A stretch of 64,000 nt of DNA from Gibbula magus (lineage: Eukaryota; Mollusca; Gastropoda; Trochida; Trochidae): the NCBI GenBank assembly GCA_936450465.1, contig OW388290.1:25595457-25659456 (forward strand), in the 5' to 3' direction. Shown here one piece after another: positions 23,228 to 33,689 of this stretch (positions within the stretch are counted from its first letter, which is position 1; every line of letters begins with the position of its first letter). The notes under the pieces were generated by a model. It saw only the letters and a program-made list of their open reading frames with translations. It made no database searches and was not told the DNA's origin. The translations under genes and the position numbers were made by a program.

Positions 23228-23751
23228 CATATGGATTTAGTCATAATTGCTTGACAAACAAAACCTTCACTTTAAGCCTTCTGAAAGTAAATTACTTTTC
23301 GTGAATTTTAATTCATGTGATTGATATTTAAAAGGTATTTTAAGGCTTCACTACAGCTTAAATTTCCTTCTAATGTTAGTTCAATTTGATAGCTTTATAC
23401 GCTAAAAACTAGGTAAAAGAGGAAGTCTCGAAACACTACTGTAAACGCACATGCATTTGGAATTCTGATAACATTATTTTAAAAAGGCAAGAGCATGACT
23501 TATTGCCATCAATGCATTTTAAACAAACTGTGACGTTTTTTTAATGTTAATTCAAGAAAATTAACTTGTTGAGAACTTAATAATAATATTGTTCTAACAG
23601 GACTGGAAGGTAGTCCATCCTCATGTCGTTTAATGGATGTGCCATATAGCCAGTATTTATATGTATTTCAAAACCAAGAGAACAATCGGGGTTATAAGGA
23701 CAGGTGATTTGGGTTAGATTCTAGTTAGAGTAAGGTTTGGGTGCAATGCTA

Positions 23752-23953
23752 CGCTGAATTTCAGTGCAGTACCACCCATGAGGTGAGGTGAAATGGGGTT
23801 TAACGCCGCTTTCAAGAGTATTTCACTTATATCGCGGCAGCTAGTATTATGGCAGGGAGAAAGCCTGCAATGCCATGTGGTTATGCACTGCGGTGAAACC
23901 TGCGAGCAGCGGCTGGATCTAGCGAACCATTGGTGGTACTGCACTGCAATGAA
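23752..23953 (-). mobile_element. SINE body fragment (vetigastropod-type), minus
   Basis: On the minus strand it reads CCAGCCGCTGCTCGCAGG, CACCGCAGTGCATAACC, GGCTTTCTCCCTGCCATAAT, ATATAAGTGAAATACTC and GCGTTAAACCCC, the conserved body of the SINE seen full length at 53519. It lacks the tRNA head. A short piece of the same body lies in opposite orientation at 23752-23776, giving a small head-to-head arrangement. Confidence 0.85.
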
Positions 23954-24604
23954 TATTTGAGCCAATAGGTTGTCCTCATCTTTGCGATTACTTTTCCTGG
24001 GTCCTCTTCACCTTACTGTTTGTCTCTTGAAAAGTAGTGCATGCACAGGGACCTGCTTTGTTGTGGTAAGACAATGGTATTTTCGTTGAAATGACACTAG
24101 ACGAGGTACATCAATTGTTCTAAGAAGTTTTATAAAACAGAAGTAATATGTTTCAAGTGGACTGTATCAGACTTATTAGAATAACGTACAATTCTGAGCA
24201 GTGAAAAAGGTATATGTATACATAAACATACAGTCATGACTTTCTGTAAGGCTTTATTATGCTGAATGAATGGAAAATATCATCCTGGGTAAGGCGCCAC
24301 AGACCTTTATAAGCTGAATCTTGAATTACGTTTTTAAGAGGGTGGCCTAGTAAACCGACCATGGCAATATCTACATAATATTATGACGATAACATTATTG
24401 TTGTAAATAATTGATTTCGGTGAGTAATATACACTTCCTTTTCCGAACAAATCAAGTATGTCAAGGAGCAGGAACAGGAGGATTACACTCACAACTGAAC
24501 GCTTTGAAACTCTTATGGACAAAGATGGTTGTGCATAAGATGAAAGTGGACAGCTAAAGGTCATGGATTCATAATGATAAAACAGCTCAGTGATATTCAA
24601 AGTT
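23954..24604. other. Non-coding, nothing recognised
   Basis: No supported gene. Open frames here are unrelated to known proteins. Confidence 0.5.
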
Positions 24605-25030
24605 GTCGTGATGTGTTCTTTGCCCCCTGAAACTGGGGATGGACACTTAGATCATCAAATTTAATAAAATTCAACTGAAACGTAGGTCAGATGGTAGTGC
24701 TATGTTGGACAAAGTTAGATTTACTTGTAATATAGTTGCCTAGTTTCCTTTATATTGCCCCTATTGTGTTCCTTGCCCTCACAAGCTTTGAAATAGACAT
24801 CTAGATCATCAAATGTGAATGAAAAGTAATGGACTAATGGTCATTTGGAGATGTCAGCAGCCATGTTGAATTTATGTGTTGTATCATAGACAAAGACCAT
24901 TTTTCATGATCTTAATGTGTTCTTTGTCCCCAAAAACCAAAGGATAGACACCAAGATCATATTCGTGTTGATGGTTACAGAGTTATGATCATTAAGAGGT
25001 TTTGGCGGCCATCTTGAAAAAAAACGCTTT
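24605..25030 (+). repeat. About 150-bp imperfect tandem repeat, 3 units
   Basis: GTGTTCTTTGCCCCCTGAAA near 24614, GTGTTCCTTGCCCTCACAAG near 24768 and GTGTTCTTTGTCCCCAAAAA near 24917 each precede a GATAGACACC/GATCATCAAAT motif. The unit ends with GGCGGCCATCTTGAA near 25004. It is probably the core of another mollusc-type non-autonomous element whose ends I cannot place. Confidence 0.6.
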
Positions 25031-25930
25031 TCCGGGGGTCCAACTTTGGAACAACTTTTAGTATGTTATGGTTAACACTAAACCCTACCAGAATCAGTTG
25101 AGAAACCGTTTGTAGCAATATTTTGGGGGTTAAACTGTATTTTGACCTGACTATTATAAGGTCCGTCAGCCCACGTATTGGTCTTATCAACAGTATTAAG
25201 AAGCGTATCAGTCTCATTGTCGCCCCCTTCCTCTTAGATTCGTTTTTTCAAAACCCCGTACAGGCATGGATTATATCTTAAATTATATACATTGTCATCT
25301 GAAATAACTTCCCATCGATCCTTTATTCGGTTTCATACTGTGTTTGACTGTGAGTGTTGGATTTGAACTGCAAAGCTTCTAGTTTCCTACAATCATATAA
25401 CCTTTTTATCAGAAGGGCAAAGATAGAAGGCTTTCACATGTAATTAATATATGTGCATGTTAAATTAAACATTTCTGTTTGAGATATATTTTATATAATG
25501 CAATATTCAACAGGCAATGCGAGTGAATTGTGTAGGTGGAGGTTATCACAACCTAGATGGAGAGTACACTTGATATACGAGTACTTTATCTCTTTCTTTT
25601 TTAAACATTTGATTCAATATGGCAGATCAGCTGCCATCGACTCGAAAAACAGCAATCCATATCCACAGCTAAAACAGGTCATGATAAACGATTCGTATCC
25701 CTTAAGAGTATTTATCTATAACAGCTACACGATTCTGAATGTTTTTTTAAAGTAAAATATGCAGTCATAATAAATACATGTGTGAAGCGTGGACAATATA
25801 TGTTTTTCTATCCTTAAAGAGACGATTCTATCAGAGAAAACCCACCATTTCTTGATCATTTTACTAAAATGAGAAACATGCTATAGTTTAAATACAGCTT
25901 TAAGTACAGCTTTTTAATAATAAACAATAT

Positions 25931-26206
25931 GTGTTTGTTAAACACGGATGCCCCCGGATATATCAAAGTTATGGCCAAGGTTAAAGTTTTCTGAATAGTG
26001 TCCACTGCGGCAAGGTCAAGGTCACGTGATGACCTCATCTGAAAGGTCTCATCACAAGGTATGCACATGCCAAGTATGAAAGCTGTAGCTCTGAGCAATC
26101 TAAAGTTATGGCCAAGGTAAAAAGTTTTTGTGGACAAACACACGGACAGACAGACGGACAGGTGAAAAACAATATACCCCCGTTCTCCCCGATTCGGGGG
26201 CATAAA
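25931..26206 (-). mobile_element. Small repeat element with GCCCCCG termini
   Basis: On the minus strand it begins TGCCCCCGAATCGGGG (a terminal foldback), then GTCCGTCTGTCTGTCCG. Two direct repeats of TTGGCCATAACTTTAGATTG type (near 26115 and 25980) are separated by GTCACGTGACCTTGACCTTG. It ends near GGGGGCATCCGTG at 25940. The architecture of terminal GC hairpin, CGTCCGTC tract and repeated sensor-like core matches H1-H3. Confidence 0.55.
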
Positions 26207-26619
26207 AAGTCCACAAAGCTACAAATATATCTGATTGGAATGATGAAAATTTGTTTGTTGCACCATATCAAACCTTACTTTCCCTTCTTTTTTGTTTTTT
26301 GTTTATTTTTGAATGACTGCTTGATATTCTTTGTCTAGTTATCAATTCTTAAGTCATCAACATATTAAAGCAGTATTAATATATATATATAATAATATTG
26401 TAGAGTATTAACATGTATGTTTATTATGAATTTATTTCGTGTAAAAATAATGCAGTTCTTTATAACTTACAATTCTTGCTGTTTAATCTCACAAAATTAT
26501 GTTTTAAGGTAAGTACATGGGCCGATGGCCTGCATACTGGAATAAACAATTGAATCATCAAATTATGAATCTAAGTAATATGTTTCACCTGATTAATGTT
26601 ATAATAATGCATAATAGCA

Positions 26620-26735
26620 CAGGACAAAAAGTGGTGAAAACCGCTTTCCGGATCCTTCCGAATTCTCAAGGATCCGCCAATATTTGGGAGAATCCGTAAG
26701 GATCCGGCAAATGGATTCCACCACTTTTTGTCCTG
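26620..26735. mobile_element. Palindromic 116-bp MITE, copy 1
   Basis: The ends CAGGACAAAAAGTGGTG and CCACTTTTTGTCCTG are inverted repeats. The interior is a nearly complete palindrome rich in GGATCC and GAATCC. A second copy in opposite order is at 37022-37153. No coding capacity; it would fold into one long hairpin. Confidence 0.8.
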
Positions 26736-27118
26736 TTTAGCATAAGTGCATATGCCGGAATGTCCCCACGAAAACTAACTAATAAAACCCTCTCTTTTAA
26801 TTTGGAACACATTCTTGATTGAATATATCATTAACTATGATGCATAAAAGGAACACATATAACCAACCTGCATGTATACCAATTAGCGAAGATCAGTTGC
26901 ATGTTTTATGATAAATTTATATTAACTGTCTCAAACTGGAATGCTTTATGGCTTTATTGAACAGTATTTGATGTCATATTTATGTACAAACATGAAACTC
27001 AGTTTCTCCGTGCCCTCAGCCTAATACGATTTACCTGCTGGCAGTTGCGTATATACATTGTACATTACAAACGTTGTCTGATAATGTTCTGTTACCTTCT
27101 ATTTTTCAATAGCATAAT
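26736..27118. other. Non-coding, nothing recognised
   Basis: AT-rich, no repeat border or gene seen. Confidence 0.5.
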
Positions 27119-27500
27119 TTGGGGATAAAACTACCTTTAATAGTACAAATTCTTATACTTTTTCGGACCGAATCCCTTGTGGAATGCGAACCCACCACAC
27201 CCTCGGAGTAAGGCAACTATCGCCAGCACTGACAGCTTACCACACGATCTAGGGGCCTCGACAATATCAAGGTCCAACAAACGACAGTCAAACTGGTTTT
27301 ACATTCTGTACCCTTATTATAAATGTTAATCAGCTCCAGAGACTGCACGCTTCAGAAATGCATGTCATTTAGATAGTGAACAAATCTAACATTGTTACAT
27401 TTGGGATAACACTACCTTCAAGAGTACACATTCTTGTACTTTTCCGGGCCGAGTTCCTTGCGGAATTCGAACCCTCATCCTTAGAATAAGGCAACTATAT
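27119..27500 (-). repeat. Two tRNA-like SINE heads in tandem
   Basis: 27119-27260 and 27400-27500 share ACTACCTTTAATAGTACA / ACTACCTTCAAGAGTACA, CTTTTTCGGACCGA / CTTTTCCGGGCCGA, and GCGAACCC / TCGAACCC. On the minus strand the B-box-like GGGTTCG and an upstream TAAGGCAA-type half suggest a decayed pol III promoter. Neither folds as a tRNA. A tRNA-derived SINE family different from the one at 53519 is likely. Confidence 0.5.
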
Positions 27501-29044
27501 GTGATTTAAAATTGTAACAAAAGATAATATTAGACCATCTTTTTTATGTTTGAGAAATCATGGACAGCAACACCAAAACAGTTTCAAACATGTGCCTCAT
27601 GTGGTTTGCCACATATTAAATAAAAACGTTTCAATGCTACAATCTCAAGATTTACTATCTCTGTTAAAGAGAACACTGATGTAGTGATTGATGTTTAATT
27701 AACAAGAAACCAACTTCTAATTCAAAAGTGGAAAAAAAATCACAAGCTCTAATTCTTCCAATGGCAAATTGGAAACACAATTTATGTTGCAACACAAAGA
27801 ATTTTATTAATTGAATATATCACATGAAAGGATACAGGATCTCAGTCAGTCAATAAACACAAGAAATAAGATCGAGTCTTGTTCAGAGGATTGGGGAATC
27901 TACCAGAGTCCTCGCATACTATTGATTATATCCGAGGCGCTGATTGAATCAAGACGAGTGTGGTGTCCAGGATGACCAGGGATTGACAGCTAATCTTATA
28001 CTATCATTTCAAGCAGAGCCACCAGACTGAATGGAACACCAAGCAATAACAGGGGTATACTTAGGAAGGAGATATATATGTGTAAACAATGACTTCATCT
28101 TTCAAGTGCTTGTGGTGACTCTTTGAATTTAGGCAAAAGAAAGATTATTTAAATGTCAAAGTGGGGGCAATAAGAAATCCTGAGTTGTTTGATTTATAGC
28201 ATTTCTGGCAACAGAAACACTATAATAGTATCTCATTGTTCATGCAGATGTGATACTCGAAGTTGATACACCTTTTGTATTATATTAAGTTTCACTTCAC
28301 TATTTCACATGAACATGTACATGTAGTACCCTAAACTTCAACATCAAACACTTATCGTGGCTGTATTCATACACCAAATGGTATCCTTCTGATCCAAAAG
28401 TAACTAATTTGGATGAACGCTGTGCATAAACATGTATAACTTTGTATTATGTAACAGTAATATGGGTCAATGGACCAGCAGCGCAAACATTTATCTCTCT
28501 GTTTAATATTACACTAAATACCAGAAAACAATAGGAAACCGTAGATATTCGGCAATATGACAGATATTACTTCTGCTGCAGTTGCAAGTGCCGCTATCCC
28601 TTACAATTAACCAGGCATATTAGTGTGAAAAAGCAGATATATTCCAACTGAAGTCTGCCAACAGCACAATATTATATGATTACTATAAGATTAATCAACG
28701 AGTTGCAAGGAATTCATTTTAATGTGAAAATCGAAAAAAAACAAGACGCGAGAAATCACGATCTCAGATGCGACTATAAAATACAAATTGTATATACATA
28801 CGCCATTCATAAACTTTCTCACACCTTCATGATGCGTGCATCTGAATAGTTTGCTACTATCGCTCTTTTCCCCCAAGTAAGATTCACGTGTAATTGTTGA
28901 ACTTTACTATCAAAATGAATTTCCGACATACTAAAGAACTCCTTTAAATTGTGAAATGTTATCGCCAATGAGAAAATCTTAGTCAAACGTGAACTAGCAA
29001 TCGCTCAATTGCAATGCAAGGTGGGAATGTAATTACGCAACTAA
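27501..29044. other. Non-coding region, nothing recognised
   Basis: No supported gene or repeat. Base composition becomes less AT-rich after about 28990, leading into the promoter-like segment. Confidence 0.5.
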
Positions 29045-29067
29045 TGACGTCACAAAGTTTGACGTCA
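29045..29067 (+). promoter_or_regulatory. Paired CRE palindromes TGACGTCA
   Basis: Two exact CREB/ATF sites, TGACGTCA at 29045-29052 and 29060-29067, 15 bp apart and in CpG-richer DNA than the surroundings. They lie about 300 bp upstream of a CCAAT box (29278-29282) and a TATA box (29351). Two perfect 8-mers this close are unlikely by chance in AT-rich DNA. Function is inferred. Confidence 0.6.
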
Positions 29068-29350
29068 CGGCAGTACAGTCGGCGACTCTTGCAAGCTGCT
29101 TCGCCTTGCGAATTTCTACTGTAATTACGACCTCGGAAACATAGAACCAACGAAGATTTTATGTGTTTTCGTTCGTGTGACGTTTAATAAGTACGATCGA
29201 AATTGTCCATCTATGCGATTTAGCTCAAGCCGGGCAAGTACGTACATTCATGAATGGTCTTTAAGCAGTTCCGTCAACCAATCAAAATGCAAGTTATTTT
29301 TAGAAAAACTGTATTTCCCATGACCATACCCGGCTTAGGTAAGAAACGCC

Positions 29351-29356
29351 TATAAA
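29351..29356 (+). promoter_or_regulatory. TATA box
   Basis: TATAAA in the context CGCCTATAAATC, about 50 bp before the ATG at 29406 and 70 bp after a CCAAT box. Spacing fits a pol II core promoter with a start site near 29380. A short upstream ATG at 29369 (nine codons, then stop) lies in the putative leader. Confidence 0.5.
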
Positions 29357-29405
29357 TCAGTGTAATAAAATGCTGTTTATAACTGTACAGACACGTTAAA
29401 TATGG

Positions 29406-29627
29406 ATGAAACACATCCTGGCATTTTTATGGCTTTCAATCAGTGTTGCAAGTTTGTGGGGATCTTATGTGTTCATTATTTTCACTAACGACCGTTCTTG
29501 TCTGCGCTACTGCGAAAGGGTAAAAAAGGAACTGTACACCTGTGTCACATTTCCTCCACAACAGATAGAATATAACTTTTTCGGCGTGGCTTCTATATGT
29601 TTGTCAACTTTAGACATTTTGAAATGA
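29406..29627 (+). CDS. Candidate small secreted or membrane protein, 73 aa
   Basis: Starts at an ATG 50 bp after the TATA box. Residues 1-20 are a good signal-peptide or signal-anchor candidate: a lysine, then hydrophobic ILAFLWLSISVASLWG. The mature part has four cysteines (RSCLRYC, ELYTCV and one near the C-terminus) with charged residues between. Two AATAAA signals follow the stop by about 40 bp. I recognise no family. An overlapping ATG at 29402 opens a shorter frame, so the start is not certain. It could also be a first exon or a chance frame. Promoter, ORF and poly(A) signal within 350 bp are the reason to keep it. Confidence 0.4.
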   Translation: MKHILAFLWLSISVASLWGSYVFIIFTNDRSCLRYCERVKKELYTCVTFPPQQIEYNFFGVASICLSTLDILK

Positions 29628-29667
29628 AGTTGATATTTGATCATCTTTATTTACAAATATACATATC

Positions 29668-29682
29668 AATAAACACAATAAA
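29668..29682 (+). terminator. Tandem poly(A) signals
   Basis: AATAAA at 29668-29673 and again at 29677-29682, just after the 73-aa ORF and just before the transposon at 29703. They may be fortuitous in AT-rich sequence. Confidence 0.4.
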
Positions 29683-29702
29683 AATAGAGCCATGTAGCTC
29701 TG

Positions 29703-30706
29703 TAGCTCATCAGGATTTCATTGATTTATTATCTAAGGTTGAATATCTAAGTTATCTCAAGTAATACATTGTTAACAAGTGTTTGCCACTAACATGGCAA
29801 TGTCCCCGCCGTTAACATTGAGTTTAGTAAGACACATCATTTGGTCAAGTGTCATAGTCACCTTGCACTAACATGGCAATGTCCCCCGCCGTTAACATTG
29901 AGTTTAGTAAGACACATCATTTGGTCAAGTGTCATAGTCACCTTGAAATAAGGTCAATGTGACGAAAATCGACTGGTGTCTGCGTCATCCCCTAATGTAG
30001 ACTGACACCGACTTTCACAACTTTTGGTGCTTGGGTTCATGAGATATTGCGTTAACAAGAGTTCGAAAAGTGGTCAAAGCATTGTGGTGACCTTGAAAAT
30101 AAGGTAAAGGTCATCAAAATCGACTGGTGTCAATTGGTGCCAATATAGGCTGTCAGCAAATATTAAGACATTGTGTCTAACCGGTCATGAAATATGACGT
30201 TAACAAGAGACAATAAAGTGGTCGAAGTGTCCTGGTGACCTTGAAAATATGGTCAAGGTCACCAAAATCGACTGGTGTCTGGCACCAAACTTGAAGACTT
30301 TGGGTCCCTCCAGTCATGATATATTTCGTTAACAAGAGTTCGAACAGTGGTCAAAGTGTCACGGTGACCTTGAAAATAAGGTCATGGTCACCAAAATCGA
30401 CTGGTGTCTGCGTCTTCCACCAACCAATGTAGGCGGACACAAAATTTGAACTCTTAATACAACGCTTCATGAGATATCGCGTTAACAAGAGTTTGAAAAT
30501 TGGTCAAAGTGTCGTTGTGACCTTGAAAATAAGTTCGAGGTCATCAAAATCGACTGGTGTCTGCGTCTTCCCACAATGTAGGCTGACACCAAATCTGAAG
30601 ACTTTCGATGACACGCTTCATGAGATAATGCGTTAACAAGAAATGTGACGTACCATGCCACATGCCATGCCATAAGCCCATCGGGCCTTTCAGGCCTGAT
30701 GAGCTA
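29703..30706 (+). mobile_element. TAGCTCATCAGG-TIR element, copy F3, GTTAAC satellite core
   Basis: Perfect 12-bp terminal inverted repeats TAGCTCATCAGG (29703) and CCTGATGAGCTA (30695). The left end shares TTCATTGATTT and CTAAAGTTGAATAT/CTAAGGTTGAATAT with F2, and the right end shares CCATAAGCCCATCGGGCC. The core is different. It first has two 80-bp repeats with TAACATGGCAATGTCCCCG (29790, 29871). Then five GTTAACAAGA repeats follow at 30051, 30199, 30328, 30481 and 30632 (129-153 bp), each with GACCTTGAAAATAAGGTC and AAAATCGACTGGTGTC. No coding sequence. Confidence 0.8.
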
Positions 30707-31599
30707 AAATGGCATTCACTTAATAGAGGAGCAAGTATATGTATATTTAAGAATACCTTAATATGTTTGGAAGAACCACCACAAGCAGCTTTATCAGTTG
30801 TGATATTCTCGCTACAAATTGTTTTTTTAAGTGTAATCAACAGTCGCCGTTTACAAAGTACTATTTTAAACACACATGGCCATTCAATACTCATTCATGA
30901 TAAGCTAAATAGAAAAAAGACTTATGAACGGAGAATAAATGCAGTGTAAGGTTGGATGAAATTGAATCAAAAGGCTAATTAGAGAATTATCGTCAGTGTT
31001 GAATCATGTGTCTGTATATGTATCTTCTCTGCCTATCACGTACCTATTCTGTGTATCATCGTACACCGGAAGTAGAGAGGTGTACATCGATGATATGTTT
31101 GTAGACAGGAGTCGAAAACCACACACACGGTATATAACATCTGATTTTGATTTTGTACACAATAACGAATACATTAGGAAAATGATACATTTTGTGAATT
31201 CGGGAGGCTGTTTTAGTGTACTGCGGTGTCACAAACCGGAGTAAAAACAGACCATGTATTTGAAAACAAATGGAAATTTAGTAACCCCAATATCTACACC
31301 CTCTCAAAAATACAAGTTCGCACATACTCGCGTAGCTTCACACATACTCACAGTTTAGAACATACTGACACCACCTCACACATGGCCCACCATATACACA
31401 TTTTCATACACTTCACTTCATATATTGCACTTCACACACTATATACAAGATCCTTACACACTTACCATACACCTCAACCGATTACATACACATTTACTGA
31501 GTACCGTTCATTGAAAATCAATCTTAATACTTTTACTCCTTCACTTTTAACTAATAAATCAGCACTAAATCAACAGTTCTGGAGTCAGTCCATCTGACC
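30707..31599. other. Non-coding, with weak ORFs
   Basis: An open frame at 31036-31244 has a passable amino-acid composition but no recognised domain, start context or splice sites. Otherwise CA/ACAC-rich low-complexity DNA from 31320. Confidence 0.4.
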
Positions 31600-31770
31600 A
31601 CTACACTCAGTCCATCCGACTGATATAATTATGATCACAGTCCATCCAACTGCTACACATTACACATCACAGCCTGTCCCGACTGCTACACTCACAGCTC
31701 ACCCCACTGCTACACATCACAGCTCATCGAGATGCTACACATCACAGTTCATCCAGCTGCTACAAATCGG
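31600..31770 (+). repeat. Degenerate 26-bp minisatellite
   Basis: Repeats of GCTACACATCACAGCTCATC with variants (ACTGCTACACTCACAGCTCA, GATGCTACACATCACAGTTC) run for about six units. Confidence 0.7.
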
Positions 31771-31837
31771 ACGTCGCGGCCCTTACTGTCGCTCCTGCCA
31801 ACCTCAGTCCAGCAAACACATCAACAACAAGAGAATT

Positions 31838-32341
31838 AGTGAGCACAGCTCACTCATGATACCCCCGCTTTTAACATTGGTCAAAGAGAAATGTTTGAAA
31901 ATAGCAAAAGGGCATCAATGTTTAAACTTTTGTATGAACAGACCATTATATATAAGTATTATTAAAGCAGAGTAAGTATTACACTAGTAAGCATGTTTTA
32001 GAAGTAAAAGTCGAAAAAAATGAAAAAATGGCATTAAATATGCAAACGAGGGTATAAAACATACAAATCACAGATGTACACATCAGTGGTTTCGTAACAT
32101 TTGAACAATTAGTGTCTGAGTTATGAGGGGAACAAAAAGTGTGAATGGCGAAGATGAAAAACAGAAAAATTGCATAAATTATGCAAATGAGGGTATGAAA
32201 CATACAAGAGGCAGATGTACACATTATTGTGATTGTACATATCAAGTTTCGTACAATTTGAGCAACTGGTTTCAGAATTATGAGCGGAAAAAAACGGACG
32301 GACGCATATATCTCCGACTCCTTCGTAGCGGGTGTATAATA
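31838..32341 (+). mobile_element. Non-autonomous element with 143-bp repeated core
   Basis: Starts around GTGAGCACAGCTCACTCATG, a self-complementary end. It contains two repeats with ATGCAAACGAGGGTATAAAA (32039) and ATGCAAATGAGGGTATGAAA (32181). It ends with ACGGACGGACGC, ATATCTCCGACTCC and GCGGGTGTATAAT. Same build as H1-H3 but a different family. Confidence 0.6.
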
Positions 32342-33603
32342 ACCCAGATGATTGTCTTCCAGAGGAGGGGTGGCTACAAGAAACAACATTACTCACAGTA
32401 TAATCATGGACAACCCACGATAAACATGTGCTAATTAGAAAATACAGTTTCAAAAGGTTTCACTTGTACATGCTTAGCACAGTACAAACTCATCAGCATA
32501 AAGAACTAAATGACATAACATTTCAACAATTAAAACCAACCTTCACCCTCAAGTTTGAATTATAATGATCAATTCAGCCTACAATATTTATCAAATCCAG
32601 ATACTCGTAGGAAATGTTAACTTTCAGCAAAATACACATGTAAACTGTTATTTTACGAATGTACAACAAGTTTAGGCTACTACACACTCTAAATTAAATA
32701 CAACAGTGTTTTAATTCAAAAGTAATCACGCTCAACATCCCATAACGACACCTTGCAGACGACTGTCTCTCTACACACTCCTGAGACAAGTTTACATACC
32801 TGATCTTGACATGCAGCATATATACATAATCCAAAACTTGCTTTGCTCATCGACCCTATCGACAATTTTGATGCAATTGAGAAGTTTGAGATGAAACTTT
32901 GGAAACAATATAATATACAATTTTAAAATAAATATCATTGTTATGCATAACTCCACTTATGCAGAAAAGAAACCATGCCTAGGAAATGGTTTCAGGTTGT
33001 TTTCTAGAGTGGTATGTTGTTTGTTTTGTTTTCTTTTCGTAGCTTGTGTACAGTTTGTATCATAAATTACTGCTTCGCTGTACCGGTTGTATATTTACAG
33101 AAGTAGTCAACATAACATTTCTAAAAGAATACTTTAAGTAAAACATATTGCTTCTGCATCACGTACATGTGATTTTCGATAAAAAATGTACCATGTATGT
33201 TATCATGAGATTCTCTCGAAAGAGGATTATCAGTTTCTGGCATTTTTAAACAAACGCTAACACACAGATGACTCATTGATGGCCAGGTTTGCACTACGAA
33301 AGAATATGATTCGTATGGTTGCAAAATCTATCCACGAAATAATAAGAGAACATAAGCTAAAAACAGCAAAAATGCGATAGTACAGATCGGAAACTGGTCA
33401 GCTGACAACAATGAACGACAGATTTTTTTATGTAATTGTCAATATTATTTTAACTGTTCTGTCACACAAGGGGGCATTTTTGTATTCTGTGTGACATCAT
33501 CCTTCTTCAACATATGTACAGCGTGTCAAACTCATGTGATATTCTAAATATGTTCTCGTCTGTCTGTAGATTAAAAGAGAATCAACTCCATCTTGTTTGG
33601 TTC
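32342..33603. other. Non-coding, nothing recognised
   Basis: No supported gene. Confidence 0.5.
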
Positions 33604-33689
33604 ATTTCAATAGTCCGAACATTTCACTATCCGAACGTTTTTTTTTTATGAAAAACGGAATCGTTCGGATTATCGAGGCCTGACTGTAT
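33604..33689. repeat. pogo/Tigger-type terminal fragment
   Basis: Ends with GATTATCGAGGCCTGACTG followed by TA, i.e. CAGTCAGGCCTCGATAATC on the other strand, the terminal sequence I associate with pogo/Tigger elements that insert at TA. Inside, CCGAACG motifs recur in both orientations. The opposite end is not found, so this is a solo terminus or a very small MITE. Confidence 0.5.

Noticed and set aside
31226..31597. Thr/His-rich 123-aa ORF
   Set aside because: Translation of CA-rich low-complexity DNA.
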